Origin: Galerina marginata
Taxonomy: Eukaryota > Basidiomycota > Agaricomycetes > Agaricales > Galerinaceae
Length of the DNA stretch: 64,000 nt
NCBI GenBank assembly: GCA_023014335.1
Contig: JAECYW010000010.1
Location: forward strand, 2,232,001 to 2,296,000
Reading direction: 5' to 3'
In this document: piece after piece, positions 39,022-50,330 of the stretch
Layout of the letters: the number at the start of each line of letters is the position of its first letter
Numbering within the stretch: position 1 is the stretch's first letter
Position numbers and translations under genes: made by a program
Notes under the pieces: generated by a model
The model's input: the letters and a program-made list of their open reading frames with translations, nothing else
What the model was told of the DNA's origin: nothing
Database searches by the model: none

Positions 39022-40347
39022 ATCGTCATCCTGTCGTTTCCGTCGACGTTTCACCTTTTCAACTGCCCTCTGGCACCTGCCTCCTCCGAGTCCAATGGCT
39101 GCTCTATGAGAAATATTGATCCTGCACTGTCTTTCTTTGTCCCTCTCCCCATCTTGGCGGCTCTTCCATCTATGCACCGCTCAACGTCGCACTCGACGAG
39201 CGCACCGTTCATTCTTCCTTCATTTTTCTGACTCACTGGCTCTCAGCTACATTCCGCGTTGCGCTTGACTTTCCCGGTCACACTCTCTTTGATGGTCCGT
39301 TTAGTGGGAACTTTTGTTCGAGCAGTAGGTCGCTAGGCGCCAACAGGGAGCGGGTGTCTATTGCCGAGCTTGGATCTGCTTGCAGCGTACTTGTGGAATC
39401 CAAGATTCTTTTCGGCTCGTTGAAACTGTCTCGGGAGCGACTGATGCTTGGCTCTGCTATGTCGGCCTTTCCTGGTATTCCGCTCCGACCCATCTTAAGA
39501 GTACGGGGCGCGTATGACCTCGACATTCTTGATCAACGATTTCATGTGAGGCAAAAATGATGTGACTCGAAGACGCCGTACTTCAAGTTCCTTACTTATG
39601 GATCTATTCCGAATATGCTGCGTTACCCGTTCTTTAAGAATTATACTGGCACTCTTCCCGCCATTCTTTGGCTTAAAAGCTTATTGAAGATGAACAACGA
39701 GTTCTGTCTTCACCGTCGAAGTTAATGACCTCATTGATGTGCGTCCACGAGGTCCAAAATTCGATTTACTGCAATAAACCGCCTTTTGATAGCGCGCAAA
39801 CCCGAAGGCGAAAGATTGCGTCTACGCACTCTGTGCAGACCATTAGCTGGAAGATACATTAAGCAGCCGTAGGGAATACATCGGCAAAAACGCTGGCCCA
39901 GTCGCGAACACGGTCTCCAACGGCGTTCCAAATTAGACATTCTGGTGTCTAAAAAACCTTCAAACCCGAGGCTTTTGCGAGGCCGCTCCTAAGTATGGCC
40001 TCTGGAACACACCCTCGTGATTACGGTACTGTTCATAACCTCTTTGGCCATGGTAAGGAATAATCACAACGTCTCAAGGCATTTACCAGATACACATCGG
40101 TTACTAGAGCAAAAGAAGGGAGAGCGCTCGTTGCCCCAATGCTGAGTATCCGATTTGAATACAACGAATCCGGTGTAAAAGAAAACGTTTATTATTGGGG
40201 AGGAGCTCACGCTGTCATTTGACTTCACACATCGGGCCAATCAGGCCTTCTCTATCAGGGAGTATAAATGCTATCGATTCTCTTACTTCTAAGAAGCCGT
40301 CCGCATATTTGACCAGAACATTTTCACGTTCAACCAAGCTTACCTTC
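39022..40347. other. Intergenic, no gene seen
   Basis: Only short open frames (39278-39526 minus, 39354-39560 plus, 39731-39940 minus) lie here, without motifs. The end of the interval should contain the promoter of the KNH-type secreted protein gene. Confidence 0.45.
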
Positions 40348-40919
40348 ATGCTGTTCAAAATTAGGTACGAATTTCAACTTACACGTGTACTCGATTGCCA
40401 TTGACGTGCACGGGAACTGATTCTCAGCCTTCTTGCTGCTATAACGCCTCTGGTCGCGTCATTTAGCTTCATTGTCCCAAATCATATACCGACAGGCAGC
40501 GAACTTACTGTCGGATGGAGCTTCACTCCTGCAGATCCGTAAGGCCACGGTATATTAACCCTGCGACGTTGCTGAACTCACATCTCTTGATTTTAGCCCG
40601 GTTTTCTCCTTATTACTTGTTAATCTTTTTCCCAGCCAAACCTTTGTCCTCGCGCGAAACATCGACATCACCACAGGACAGATAACTTTGACTCTTCCAC
40701 TTGCCCCGGTCGGGTATGCTTACATCCCCCTTGAGCATCGCATATTGAAGTCTGATGCGGATATTTCTAATACGCAGAGATAATTACATTTTCGAAGCCG
40801 TAAGGCCAGATGATGATTCGGATCTCTTCGCGACTGCGGGCACTATTCACATCGGACCAGGGTCATCTTCGTTGACCAAGACTGGGACCACAACAGCGCT
40901 TCCGACATCTCAGCCTTGA
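40348..40919 (+). CDS. Kre9/KNH-like secreted cell-surface protein
   Basis: A short first exon (ATG at 40348, MLFKIS) joins across an intron to LLAAITPLVASFSF, making a signal peptide. The mature start FIVPNHIPTGSELTVGWSFT, then PVFSLLLVNLFP, ITLTLPLAP and LFATAGTIHIGPG, match the Ig-like Kre9/KNH fold of basidiomycete Ser/Thr-rich, often GPI-anchored surface proteins. The intron between APVG and DDDSDLFA has a good donor near 40713 (GTATGC) but more than one possible acceptor. After the domain a Ser/Thr-rich stretch ends at a stop at 40919. Alternatively a further exon around 41230-41456 (Gly/Ser-rich, then a hydrophobic helix) could supply a membrane anchor. Such proteins are linked to beta-glucan wall assembly. 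Confidence 0.65.
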
Positions 40920-41588
40920 AACATAGGAGAATATGCAATCTAGCGACCGCGAATTCATTTGGATGTCAAATATTAGGAGCGCAGTTCCTTGCCTTGTCCA
41001 ATTAATTGTAACAAAATATACAGCTGTGCTGGAGTTTAACAGCCTCACGCCAAAACTGAAAGGGCTGAAGCTATCACGGCGCCAAGGTTTGTTCCAAAGT
41101 ACTTGGGCTTGTTTTCAGAAGTCCAAGCACAATCCTCTTTTTAATCCCATTTACTCGAGAGTTATAGTACCATTTCTCTGTCGTGGAAGTCGAAGTAGCT
41201 GACTGGATTTGACACTATTTATGTAGCGGTAGCGGGACTTTAGAATTAGCGGTGGCGGGACTCGCGGAAGGAATAGCTCAGGCGGTTGGGATAATGTGGA
41301 TGCTTCAGTAGCATTAACCGTAGCGCTAGTAGGGGCCCTTAACATATTTCCGGCATCCATACTTGGGCTCTTTATGTCTGTGAAAGTTACTCGTTTCCGC
41401 GAGTCTGACAGTAGATGGTTTGTCCGGTTGACTTGTACTAAACCAGATTAAATAATAAGACTAATTTACATCTTCTACGAGCTCTGAGGATCTCTAGTAG
41501 ATAATGACTCTAGTGTCTCAAATGAAAGTTATACCAATATAAACAAGCCTCTCTACCGTGACGAAGTCGGTCTCTCAATCCTCTCAGC
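40920..41588. other. Possible anchor exon and spacer
   Basis: A plus-strand reading around 41245-41400 gives a Gly/Ser-rich linker (SGGGTRGRNSSGG), then the hydrophobic ASVALTVALVGALNIFPASI. This would suit a C-terminal membrane anchor of the preceding KNH-type protein, but I found no unambiguous donor linking them. The remainder is the promoter of the first Y3-like gene. Confidence 0.35.
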
Positions 41589-42323
41589 ATGGTTATAAAA
41601 CTTATTGACCTCGTGAGTTCATGTTCGCTGCAATGATTTTTATTGGGCTCATCCTTTTGTGTTTCCCAGGTCCTTCAGAGCATCGTAATTGCTCTATCAC
41701 TTAGTCCAGTTTCCTCTCTGACTGCCGGTCATGGCCTGGCTCTGGATACCGAGTCGGACGTCAAGGGTTTAAGAAAATGTTACACAGATAATCCCACCGA
41801 CAAATGCTCCACCTACGTCGACCAGTTCTGCCGCATGCTTGGTCAAACCCACGTATGCCGGATCTCATTTGATTTTTCACCTCAAAAGGAGCTCATTCGA
41901 TCTCAATTTTAAAATCATAGGTAGGCCATGGGGAGAGTATTACCCACTGCTTCAACTTTCAAGACGATCACCACAATGATAAAAGATGTTAGTTCAGTTA
42001 TCTCGCATTTGGCAGACTACGGAGACTGATTCAGATCTAAACATTTTAAACTTGCACTTCCAGGCGACATGGCTCTATATAGCATCGCTACCCTCCATGG
42101 AAACAAGGATGTCGATGTGGACGAATGTAAGCAGGTGTTCAGTGGCATCCACAGACGCTGCGACAAGGCGAGTGTTCCTTAAAAAACCAACTGGATTTTG
42201 TGAATTAATACGGCTTGTTCTTGACAGAGGGGTGGTTGGGCTAGAATTGACGATTCGTCGGCCTTTGTATATCGGATGGACCCCAACTCGGGGAAATGTC
42301 CGCCCTTGGAAGGTTATCCTTAA
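41589..42323 (+). CDS. Y3-like small secreted cysteine-rich protein, copy A
   Basis: The spliced product begins MVIKLIDL, continues in exon 2 with a signal peptide (VLQSIVIALSLSPVSSLTAG), then a mature chain with eight cysteines. The landmarks are KCYTDNPTDKC, DQFCRML, THCFNF, RCDMALYSIA, DECKQV, RRC, RGGW and MDPNSGKC. Their spacing and the closing DPNSGxC match the glycan-binding protein Y3 family, a basidiomycete group of small secreted lectin-like proteins. The last intron, 42168-42227, starts with GC (AAG then GCGAGT); no GT site keeps the frame. The paralogue 1.5 kb downstream has the same structure. The expected role is extracellular glycan binding; the ligand is unknown. Confidence 0.8.
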
Positions 42324-43062
42324 CACTAATTAATGGCTGTACTCCGAAATATAGTCTAATATAACTTTCTACGGCCCACATGTCTATAACGCGAGCACTT
42401 AATTTGTTGCTATGCATATACTGTGTCCAAGCTTTCGCACGTCAAAGACAAAACGGCGATGGATGCGTGTTAGAGTCGGCCACCAGAAATCCTAACAATT
42501 ACTTTTATGGCGGTTCTTCCCGTGCCACATTGCGGAGAGTATTAAGAATTACATAGTATGTTTTTTCGCGACGTTATCCCCAACTTAGCGCATCCAAAGC
42601 TTTGCATTGGGAAATAGAGCGCGAAGTTTAGCTTGGACCATTACATATCTCCCTTCCGTATTTAGTCTCCTTCTGTCTGCCAAAGTTTCTCGCTACCATT
42701 AGTGTTAGTCTTCTGCACGTCTACGGGCGACTCTTCAGACATGCGGCGGCGCTAAAGAGACGCCTATAATGCGTGACCTAGTACCAAGTAGCTGCCAGTG
42801 CTTCTTCAAAACTCGGGAGCGAGTATACCCTCTTTGGCACGAGAACGATTTCAGTTTTGCGACTTCTGTGAGTAGACTTGTTTTCTTGCACACTTTTCCT
42901 ATTGCATATACTAGGCCTATAGGTCAAATTAAATAATAGGCATCTTCTATTAGTTTCGAAGATTTCAGCAAACAACGGCTTTTGACATCTCGACTGGAAA
43001 ATCAACCAATATAAACAACCGCCAGATAAGCTAACGAAATCAGCATTTCGATTCCTCCCAAC
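42324..43062. other. Spacer between the tandem Y3-like genes
   Basis: This 739-bp interval is part of the duplicated block. The sequence just before each start is similar: CAATATAAACAA precedes the ATG by 50-70 bp in both, and both have CAGCAT then CCTC.CA.CATGG. A 100-codon minus frame at 42778-43080 is judged a chance ORF. Confidence 0.45.
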
Positions 43063-43769
43063 ATGGTTATAAAAATTCACCTGGTGAGCTTGACGTCCGT
43101 TGAAAGGTGTTACTGAGCTTATCTTTTCTTTTTTCTCAGACCATCCACAGTATTATAATCTTTCTGGCTGCCAGTCCAGTCCTTTCCCTGACTGCCAATT
43201 CTGACCTCGCTCTGGACACCGAAGTGAATATCAAGGGTCAGAAAAAATGTTACACAGATAATCCTACCGACAAATGCGAAGATTACATCAACCAGTTCTG
43301 CCGCATGCTTGCTCACATTCCTGTACGCAGAGTTCGCATTAGGTTTTTCATGCAGAGGAAATGTTCATATGTTCCTAAACATATAGATAGGGCACGGGGA
43401 GAGCGTTACTCACTGCTTTAACTATAAGGACGCTCACCGCAATGATCAAAGATGTTCGTTTAGTATTCCGCTCTCCGTCAACTACCGTGGCTAATTTAAA
43501 CCGCATTTCCAGGCGAAATGGCAGTTTATAGTGTTGCTACCCTCGGTGAACCCAAGCTGGTCACTGTGCGCGAATGCGAGGACGTGTTGGAGGCTGTCCA
43601 CGATGATTGTGCCAAGGCAAGTTTTTCTACCAATGAGATTTTGCCATTTAACATGCCATGCTCTTAACAGAAAGGTGGGTGGGAAAAGGCCAACAAATCC
43701 TCAGCTTTTGTATATCGGATGGACCCCAACTCGGGGAAATGTCCAGCTTTGGCAGGGTATCCAGGTTAA
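43063..43769 (+). CDS. Y3-like small secreted cysteine-rich protein, copy B
   Basis: This is a tandem paralogue of the gene at 41589, with the same five-exon layout. Exon 1 encodes MVIKIHL, exon 2 the signal peptide TIHSIIIFLAASPVLSLTAN. The mature protein has KCYTDNPTDKC, NQFCRML, THCFNY, RCEMAVYSVA, RECEDV, DDCAK, KGGWEKANKS and RMDPNSGKCPALAGYPG. All eight cysteines are conserved. The last intron, 43617-43670, has the consensus GC donor (AAG then GCAAGT), shared in position with copy A, so it predates the duplication. Signal peptide and surface residues differ more than the cysteine framework, suggesting divergence under structural constraint. Confidence 0.82.
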
Positions 43770-46535
43770 TATCGGCGCTCTGATGGCTATAATATGGTCC
43801 AGTACAACGTTCTAATAATATGGGCCGGATGTCATTATTTTAATATATGCCCCGAAGATGGTTTCTTTCTTTGATGAGAGACTTCAATATTTCCTGAAAA
43901 TCCTTCTAAAGTGGAGTGCGACGCTCAACCTTGCCCGCCCAAAAAGCCATCACCAAAAGGACGGCAGGAGCCGAGAGAGCACAGCCACCATCAAAATCTC
44001 GGGGACTTGTCGGAGGCATTTTCGAAAATGCCTCCTTGACATTGTAACCGCCTGGTCGATAATTGTGCACCACACTTGATCCCTCCCCCAACAGCTACAC
44101 ATTCTACTCGATTCAATATTGCGCCTCGAGGCCGCGACGGGTACACGGCTTCGTCGTTTCGCGTCGTTATTTCTGGTCTCAACGCCAGCCAGTTGGTCAC
44201 CCGGTCGACGCGCAGTTCTGGAGGAGTTCCGGTGTTTAGAGGAGGCCTTGGCTTAGTACGTTCTCGTCTCGTCAATTTTGCACGTAGACTCTTCGGTACG
44301 ATCTTGACAAGAACCTAGGAGAAACTGGGGCAGAACGTGCACTGGAAAACAACACCCGCACCGCACCCATTCGATCCAACTCCCAACCAACTTCTCACGC
44401 CCTCGTCGTTACCTCAGAGACAGGCTTATCGCTTCTCTGGTGCTCTTGAGCACTATACGTTAATCCCACACAGCGCAGTGACACTCCTGGCTCGTACGGC
44501 AGCCACCTTCTCCGGATACTTCACGCTGACTCTGCTTTTGTGCTAAATGTCAACCTCGCCGCGTCCTGGGCTGCGAAGAAGCTGCATCTCGAGGAACTGG
44601 AGTTTACGAATGCCAGCTTGATGTATGCTTTGCTGTGCAGAGCAAAACCAGTTCACGAATCGCCGGATTGTCATCTTACAGGTGAGTAAATCGTCTAAAA
44701 ATTGAACTCATTGTCGATTACTTCTAATTCGACTTTCTCGATTCCACCCCCAAAAGCTTTCTCTCTCGGGTTTTCTGGATCTATTCTTTTACCTGTGATC
44801 ATGGCTTGCACCCAACCCATTCGTCGATACAATCCCCGATGCCCAACTTTACTACTCAAGTTGGTCGTCCTGCCTCTTTCTTCCGTACCCTTTTCATACG
44901 CGTCCATTGGTCCGTTTGTCTTCTCGTGATCTTCAGAGCGATGTTTGACCGCAATGGCGGCTTTAGAATATCTTTCGTCGTTTCGAAAACTTAAGGGATA
45001 CGTAGGAGGACGATCGCTCGATTGCGTTGCGCCTCGTCCAAGCGTTCGAACCATTGTAAGACTCTTCCTATTATTTCCCTTAAAAATTGCTCAGTTGATA
45101 TTAAATGTTATAGGCACACGTCTAAGGGCTGGCGATGACCACAGTAGTTGGAGTCTCGCAGCTGGAATCCCGAACACGATCATCGATCAGGCTGGACCCT
45201 AGCGGTGCGTATTTGCCTTGTTCGAGAGATATATTTGCCGACTCACGCACATATAATCGTCTTTTACCCAAGAAAACCGCTCTTGTGGTACATTTACCGC
45301 CAGTGTGAAGGTCAGACCTAACTTATTTCGTGCCTACTTCCCTTGGACGGCCAACTTATTAGGCCGTACGCCCACTGTCTCCGCTCATCAACCGTAACAG
45401 GAGCTTCCAGGTCTGCATTACGAGGTGTAGAGAATTGAAGAGACTTTATCGATCATGCTAGGACAACATTTCCGACAATCGAGCTGGGGTAGGTTCGATT
45501 GCCATTAATATTGCAATACTAATGAATAAACGTTCTAGAGATCCAATTAATCTAATGGAACATGACCGTCGATGGAAGGTCTTTCGATGTAGAGGTAAAT
45601 TTTATCGGCCATGCTCTTCCGTTGAACGTTAGAAGAAGTGCTTATATACAGGTAAAATTTCTCGACCTTTTCTTCTTTTCCGGGTCGCCAAAGCCGCCTT
45701 TCTATTCATTGAATTACGAACTGGCTTAATGGCACGAAATCCAGCACGCATTGGACCAGATCGGTTCTCGCGGATACCGGTAAGCTTCGCCGTCCGAAAT
45801 TAGCACCGCTAAAAACTCGTCTCTTTCTCAGGTGCTGCCTCGAATACTATGCTGTACGCGAGCTATATGTCAATTCCCTACGTTCTCAAGTGGCTCACGA
45901 GCGGTTGGCAGCTAACTCTGCTCCAACCTCGCCGATGATTGGTCACCTGTTACCGGTGGCATGCTCGTCAGTCCAGGCTATATACCACTGTTCCCCTCCC
46001 TTCGTTTTCTGGGACAGCCAGAGCATTATTCCCGGGTGTGTTTGTTAAGGGATTTCTACTCGGTTTTGGAATCCCCTTCGTGCAGTTGTTCATATGACAA
46101 GATGCAAATGGGATTTTCACCGCCCAAGCTCGAGTGCTCACCGAGCGCGTGAGAAAGTTGTTATGGCGGTTGAGGAGTTTTAGGTAGGTCTTTGATCTTT
46201 TAGCGCTTAGCCCTAATGTTGCTTTGCGGAAATGGGCATGGAGGTGATTGCCGTTTAATAAATATTCATTTTTGTCTGGAGTCGAGGCAATGATTCCTTT
46301 TGTCCGTCTTTTGTTCATTTAAATACTCAATGAAGTTACAATTTCCTAAATAACCACCAAAAGGTTTTCCCGTTCTTGGGACTCATGACAAAACATCGTC
46401 CTGACGACATTAAAATTAAATAACGTGAGCTAACGTAACAACTCTTCCGGCAGGGAAAATTTCAATCCTTATCTTTAATCGATACCAGCATCTCATTTCC
46501 TGTTCAACGACTGCACTTCTGGCAGCAATTGAAAC
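43770..46535. repeat. Upstream flank of HECT unit 1 (duplicated)
   Basis: From about 44290 this sequence aligns by eye with 51910-53700 upstream of HECT copy 2. Shared blocks are GGGGCAGAACGTG (44329 and 52037), CGATTCCACCCCC/CAATCCCCCC (44740 and 52441), TTTCTTCCGTACCC with CGTCCATTGGTCC (44879 and 52580), and GGCACGAAAT.CAGC.CA (45730 and 53249). Short plus-strand readings are shared as well: SFFRTL then IRVHWS, and WHEIQ.TLDQIG-like. A shared minus reading is GGIEKVE.EVI. These suggest a gene that was duplicated and has decayed, but I cannot name it. Confidence 0.55.
46468..46535 (+). promoter_or_regulatory. Conserved proximal promoter motif of HECT genes
   Basis: CTTATCTTTAATCGATACCA at 46468 recurs at 60291 before copy 3 and, diverged, as CTTATCTTTGATCAATGCGA at 53828 before copy 2. 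It sits about 70-90 bp before each ATG. TTATCT is the reverse of AGATAA, a GATA-factor site. Conservation may be residual homology rather than function. Confidence 0.4.
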
Positions 46536-49500
46536 ATGCCCCGTGGCTCCTTAGGCTCCTGGTATGCGCTGTTTCATGAGAAGAAACGACCAGAGAAGGC
46601 TGTCAAAATCCAAACCTGGTGGAGGCGCATGTTGGAGGTCAGGACAGCGAAGGAACCGCTCAGGAGGATTTTTGAAGGCGATGTGACTGGTCTGACGGGG
46701 CTGAGGTGCCTTGTGTTGATTGGGTTACACGATGATGTGCTCGGGACGTGGGCAAGGGCAATGTTACAGCTTGGTCCTGGTGCGTTGAAACTGTTCGAAA
46801 CTTGAATTTCTTTGATTATACATTAACGTCAATAGAGGTAATGCTGGATCGCGCCTTGGGTGAACAGAGCGCAAGTTGGCTGGTGCTCTTGAGGAAAGCG
46901 GCCTTGCTCCTTGTTCTGTCTCTGGCGGACGCACCTGAGTAAAGCTTTCATTTCTAGGCTCGTAACTTTGTACTGAATATAATGTACAGATCATTAAATG
47001 CCTCATCATACCTGACAATTCTGATGGTTTTATTGTCGAACGAGCGTGCTGTGGCCGCGTCGAGTGCTCAAGGAGGTGCATTTTGCCAGGCCATTACAGC
47101 GTACCTAATGAAGAGAAATATCTACGACCTTCTCAGTAAATCGATCACAAAATTGGTGCTTAAACCTTTATAGTAACTTTCGCATTCAATTCCCATTCTA
47201 ATTATCCTTTTTTTGCAGCCAATCGAACACTCAACAAACTTACAGCGTTTCCTTAGGCTGTGCACGCTGCCACTGTTCACCTACCGAAAAAAATCTCCTC
47301 AATATACAAAGATATACGTCAACATTTTCTTTCACATTTTAAGCCTTCCGTTGCTCCCAAAGCGACTGCCGCCTGGCAACCCATCGCCGTTCATCTCATA
47401 CTTCTTATTGACCGACCTGGATAAATTTACTGAACTGATCAGTTCTATAGGCCAGCTTGCCGTCGCTTCCTCGCCAGATCTTGCGGCAAACTTATTTATG
47501 TTTATTTCCCCGCACTACGAAACACTTTCCCCTGCAGTTTTCGCTTCCTACCTTCAGCTCTCAACGAAGTTGATGAATACGTTCAACTCCTGTGCTTGGT
47601 CGCTATCACCTCCATCGGAAACGGGAAGCGAGGAAGAACATGCAAGCTCAATTGGCTACGATTCAGACTCTAGCGACGGCCACTCAGACTACCAGGATTC
47701 ACAGCTAGAAAACGAAGATACTATGCCTTATCCTTTGGAAGTTACTGCTAAGTCGATAGAGTGGATTTCGGAAGTCGCCACCCCACAGCACTTAGCAAAG
47801 TTAATCAAGTTTACGCAGTCGCAAGCCATCCTCTTGCCCCACTTAGCGGCCTACCTGTTCACCGTTACAGCGACCTGGCCATCCTCTCAACAGGAAATCT
47901 GGAATACCGTCCTAGCAAGCTCAGGTGGTGGGCTAGTTGGAGCTCTGTATCGGGGGCTTGTGAAGTGGTCACCGTTGGGGCAGCAAGAAAATGCTCAGAA
48001 CCTTTACAGTGCGTGTTCAGTTCAAGACTTTGGGGTCAAGGACTCATTGTTCTTCCTTCCTTCAGAGTCAGCCAGTGCCATACACTGGCCACCCGTCATC
48101 CTTCTCGCCGACCTGTATTCCCAAGCGCTCCAGACCATGGATGACGAAGAGTTTCTCGGTAAGGCGCCTGGGAGTCGTGGGCGTAACCCACTGACTCTGG
48201 CAGAGGTAGCAATGTTCAGCGTGCAGCTGCTTAATATTGTATTTTCGTTTTACTTGCGGTACCCGGCCAACCTTTACGTCTCATCGGATGTGTATTGCTC
48301 GTGGAAGGCGCTGAGGGAGAAGTTACTGCGGTGCTTGTCGAGAATTCATGCAAGAGAGTAACTGATTTTTTATTCATTTTGGTGAGGAATTTTATCGTGT
48401 TTTTATCCAGTTGCCGACGGCCGTTTGTACTTTTGGGTCATTGGCTACTTAGGTCGCAACTTGATATGGACTCGTTCGTCGACACAGTCATGTATGTTTT
48501 TCAATCTCTCCTTTCCTAGCATTTTGACGAACGAAATGCATATATAACAGCATCCAAGAACAGAGATCTTCCAGGACTTACTATTCCGAAGCACTAAGGA
48601 GAATCACCAATCAACAATGGAAATACATGTTGCTGCGTTTGTCCATCCTCAAAAAGATTCCGTTCGCCATTCCGTTTGAGGTGCGCGTCTCCATCTTTCA
48701 GCATTTAATCGCAAACGATAGGGTGTTGCACGGCTCCACTGAGCGGCTCAATGCCTTGGGCCACGATCAACGGCTGAAAGTTAAGATCCGACGGGGCATG
48801 GTAGCTAGAGACGGATTTGATAGGCTTGCGGAACTTGATTTGAAAGCACCTCTTGAGATAGTCATGATTGATCAATTCGGGCAGGAGGAGTGAGTTATTA
48901 AGTTATATTTATGGTTTACGGAGAGTTCTGACGGTCTCACGTTCATGATATTTAGGGAGAGGATTTCTGGCGGAGGCCACTTCAAAGAATTCTTCAAAAC
49001 GTTCTGCCAGGAAGTGTTTGAGACAAATTCTGTTCTGTGGTTGAAAACCAAGTGGGGTGACCTGTACCCGACTTCGGATCAGCATGAAACTGAAGGCGCC
49101 GTTTTACCGTATTTTTTATCTCACATATAAATTCTTACTGTTGTTTCTTTTAGACGACAGCTTTGACATGTATTGGTTCATTGGCTCTATCGTTGGCAAA
49201 GCGATATATGATGGCATTTTAATGGAGGCCAGATTTGCTGAATTCTTTCTATCCAAGGTAACCTCCCCTACATGGTATTCGTTTAGTTGCTTACAATAGA
49301 GACTAGTGGTTGGGCAGGAGAAGCTACTTTGATGAGCTCTTTTCACTCGATCCAAACCTATACCGCCGCCTTCTTACCCTCAAACACTCGACTGAAAATA
49401 TTGAAGATCTTTCATTGCATTTCAGTATCGTCGTCACGCAGGGTGAGGATCTTTCTGAATGAATAGATTTATTAATTCAGTATCGTCTATTAGAATCCGG

Positions 49501-50330
49501 AGTGTCAAAAACGGTAGATCTCATCCCGAATGGCCGCGAAATTGCTGTCACCGGAGAGAACAAATTGCGTTATATTAACCTTTTCGCCCGTTATCGCCTG
49601 AATGCGCAGGTCAAGCGGCAAAGTCAGGCGTTTGTCGAGGGTCTATCACGATTGATTAAGCCCGAATGGTTGAAGTAACATTTCCACTCTATATCTTCCT
49701 TGAATTGTGTGGTGATACGAAAACAATGGGCAGGATGTTTAATCAGCAAGAACTCCAAATTCTTGTTGGAGGTACTTATGCACCGGTCGACTTGGATGAC
49801 CTCCGTCGCCATACAACTTACGGAGGGGTTTATCATAACGGCCACCCGACAATTGTCGCATTTTGGCGGGTAGGTCTTGTGACTTTGTTATTCATAACGT
49901 ACTGACTTCTGCTTGTGATAACCAACTTTCATTAGGTTGCAAATTCCTTCCACCAATGGCAAAAGCGTAGTTTACTGCGGTTTGTGACGAGCTGCAGTCG
50001 TCCACACATACTGTAAGCCGTACTTCGCCCTGATATCCGTCTTCACAAATTAATGCGACTTTGAAATCTAGGGGATTCAAAGAACTCGTTCCAAATTTCT
50101 CGATACGCGATAATGGATCACATGAAGACCGGCTGCCCGCTTCTAGCACATGTGTCAATCTTCTCATAGTGAGCGACAAACGAATTTTTTTCTCATTTTC
50201 TCGGTAATATCGCGGTGGGCTAACGCAGCGCTTTCTTGTGGCTTAGCTTCCGACGTATAAAAGTGATCGTCAATTGCGCGAAATGTTGTTGCAGGCCATT
50301 AACTCCAGGGCTGGGTTTGATTCATCTTGA
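46536..50330 (+). CDS. HECT-type E3 ubiquitin ligase (UBE3C/Hul5-like), copy 1
   Basis: About fifteen exons give roughly 980 residues. An IQ-type motif (AVKIQTWWRRML) and GLTGLRCLVLIG lie at the N-terminus, as in fungal UBE3C/Hul5 relatives. The middle has LSLPLLPKRLPP, an acidic Ser/Asp linker (near 47625-47720) and RRPFVLLGHWLLRSQ. IPFAIPFEVRVSIF leads into the HECT N-lobe (GGGHFKEFF, IGSIVGKAIYDGIL, NGREIAVTGENKLRYI, RLNAQVKRQS). MFNQQELQILVGG and LDDLRRHTTYGG follow, then the C-lobe. The catalytic cysteine is at 50151-50153 in SSTCVNLL. The final exon reads LPTYKSDRQLREM and ends GFDSS. One intron (49096-49153) is GC-AG where the paralogues have GT. HECT ligases accept ubiquitin on this cysteine and pass it to substrate; Hul5 acts with the proteasome on misfolded proteins. 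This copy is predicted active. Confidence 0.9.

Noticed and set aside
44695..45054. 119-codon minus ORF as a real gene
   Set aside because: It shares a short motif with unit 2, but there the frame is interrupted and continuation differs; treated as duplicated flank, not as a gene.
47018..47260. Stop codons between HECT exons 3 and 4 suggesting a broken copy 1
   Set aside because: The same intron occurs in all three copies (donor after K-L or K-L-V, acceptor before C-C-N-A-T-C); splicing gives P-I-E-H-S-T in frame.
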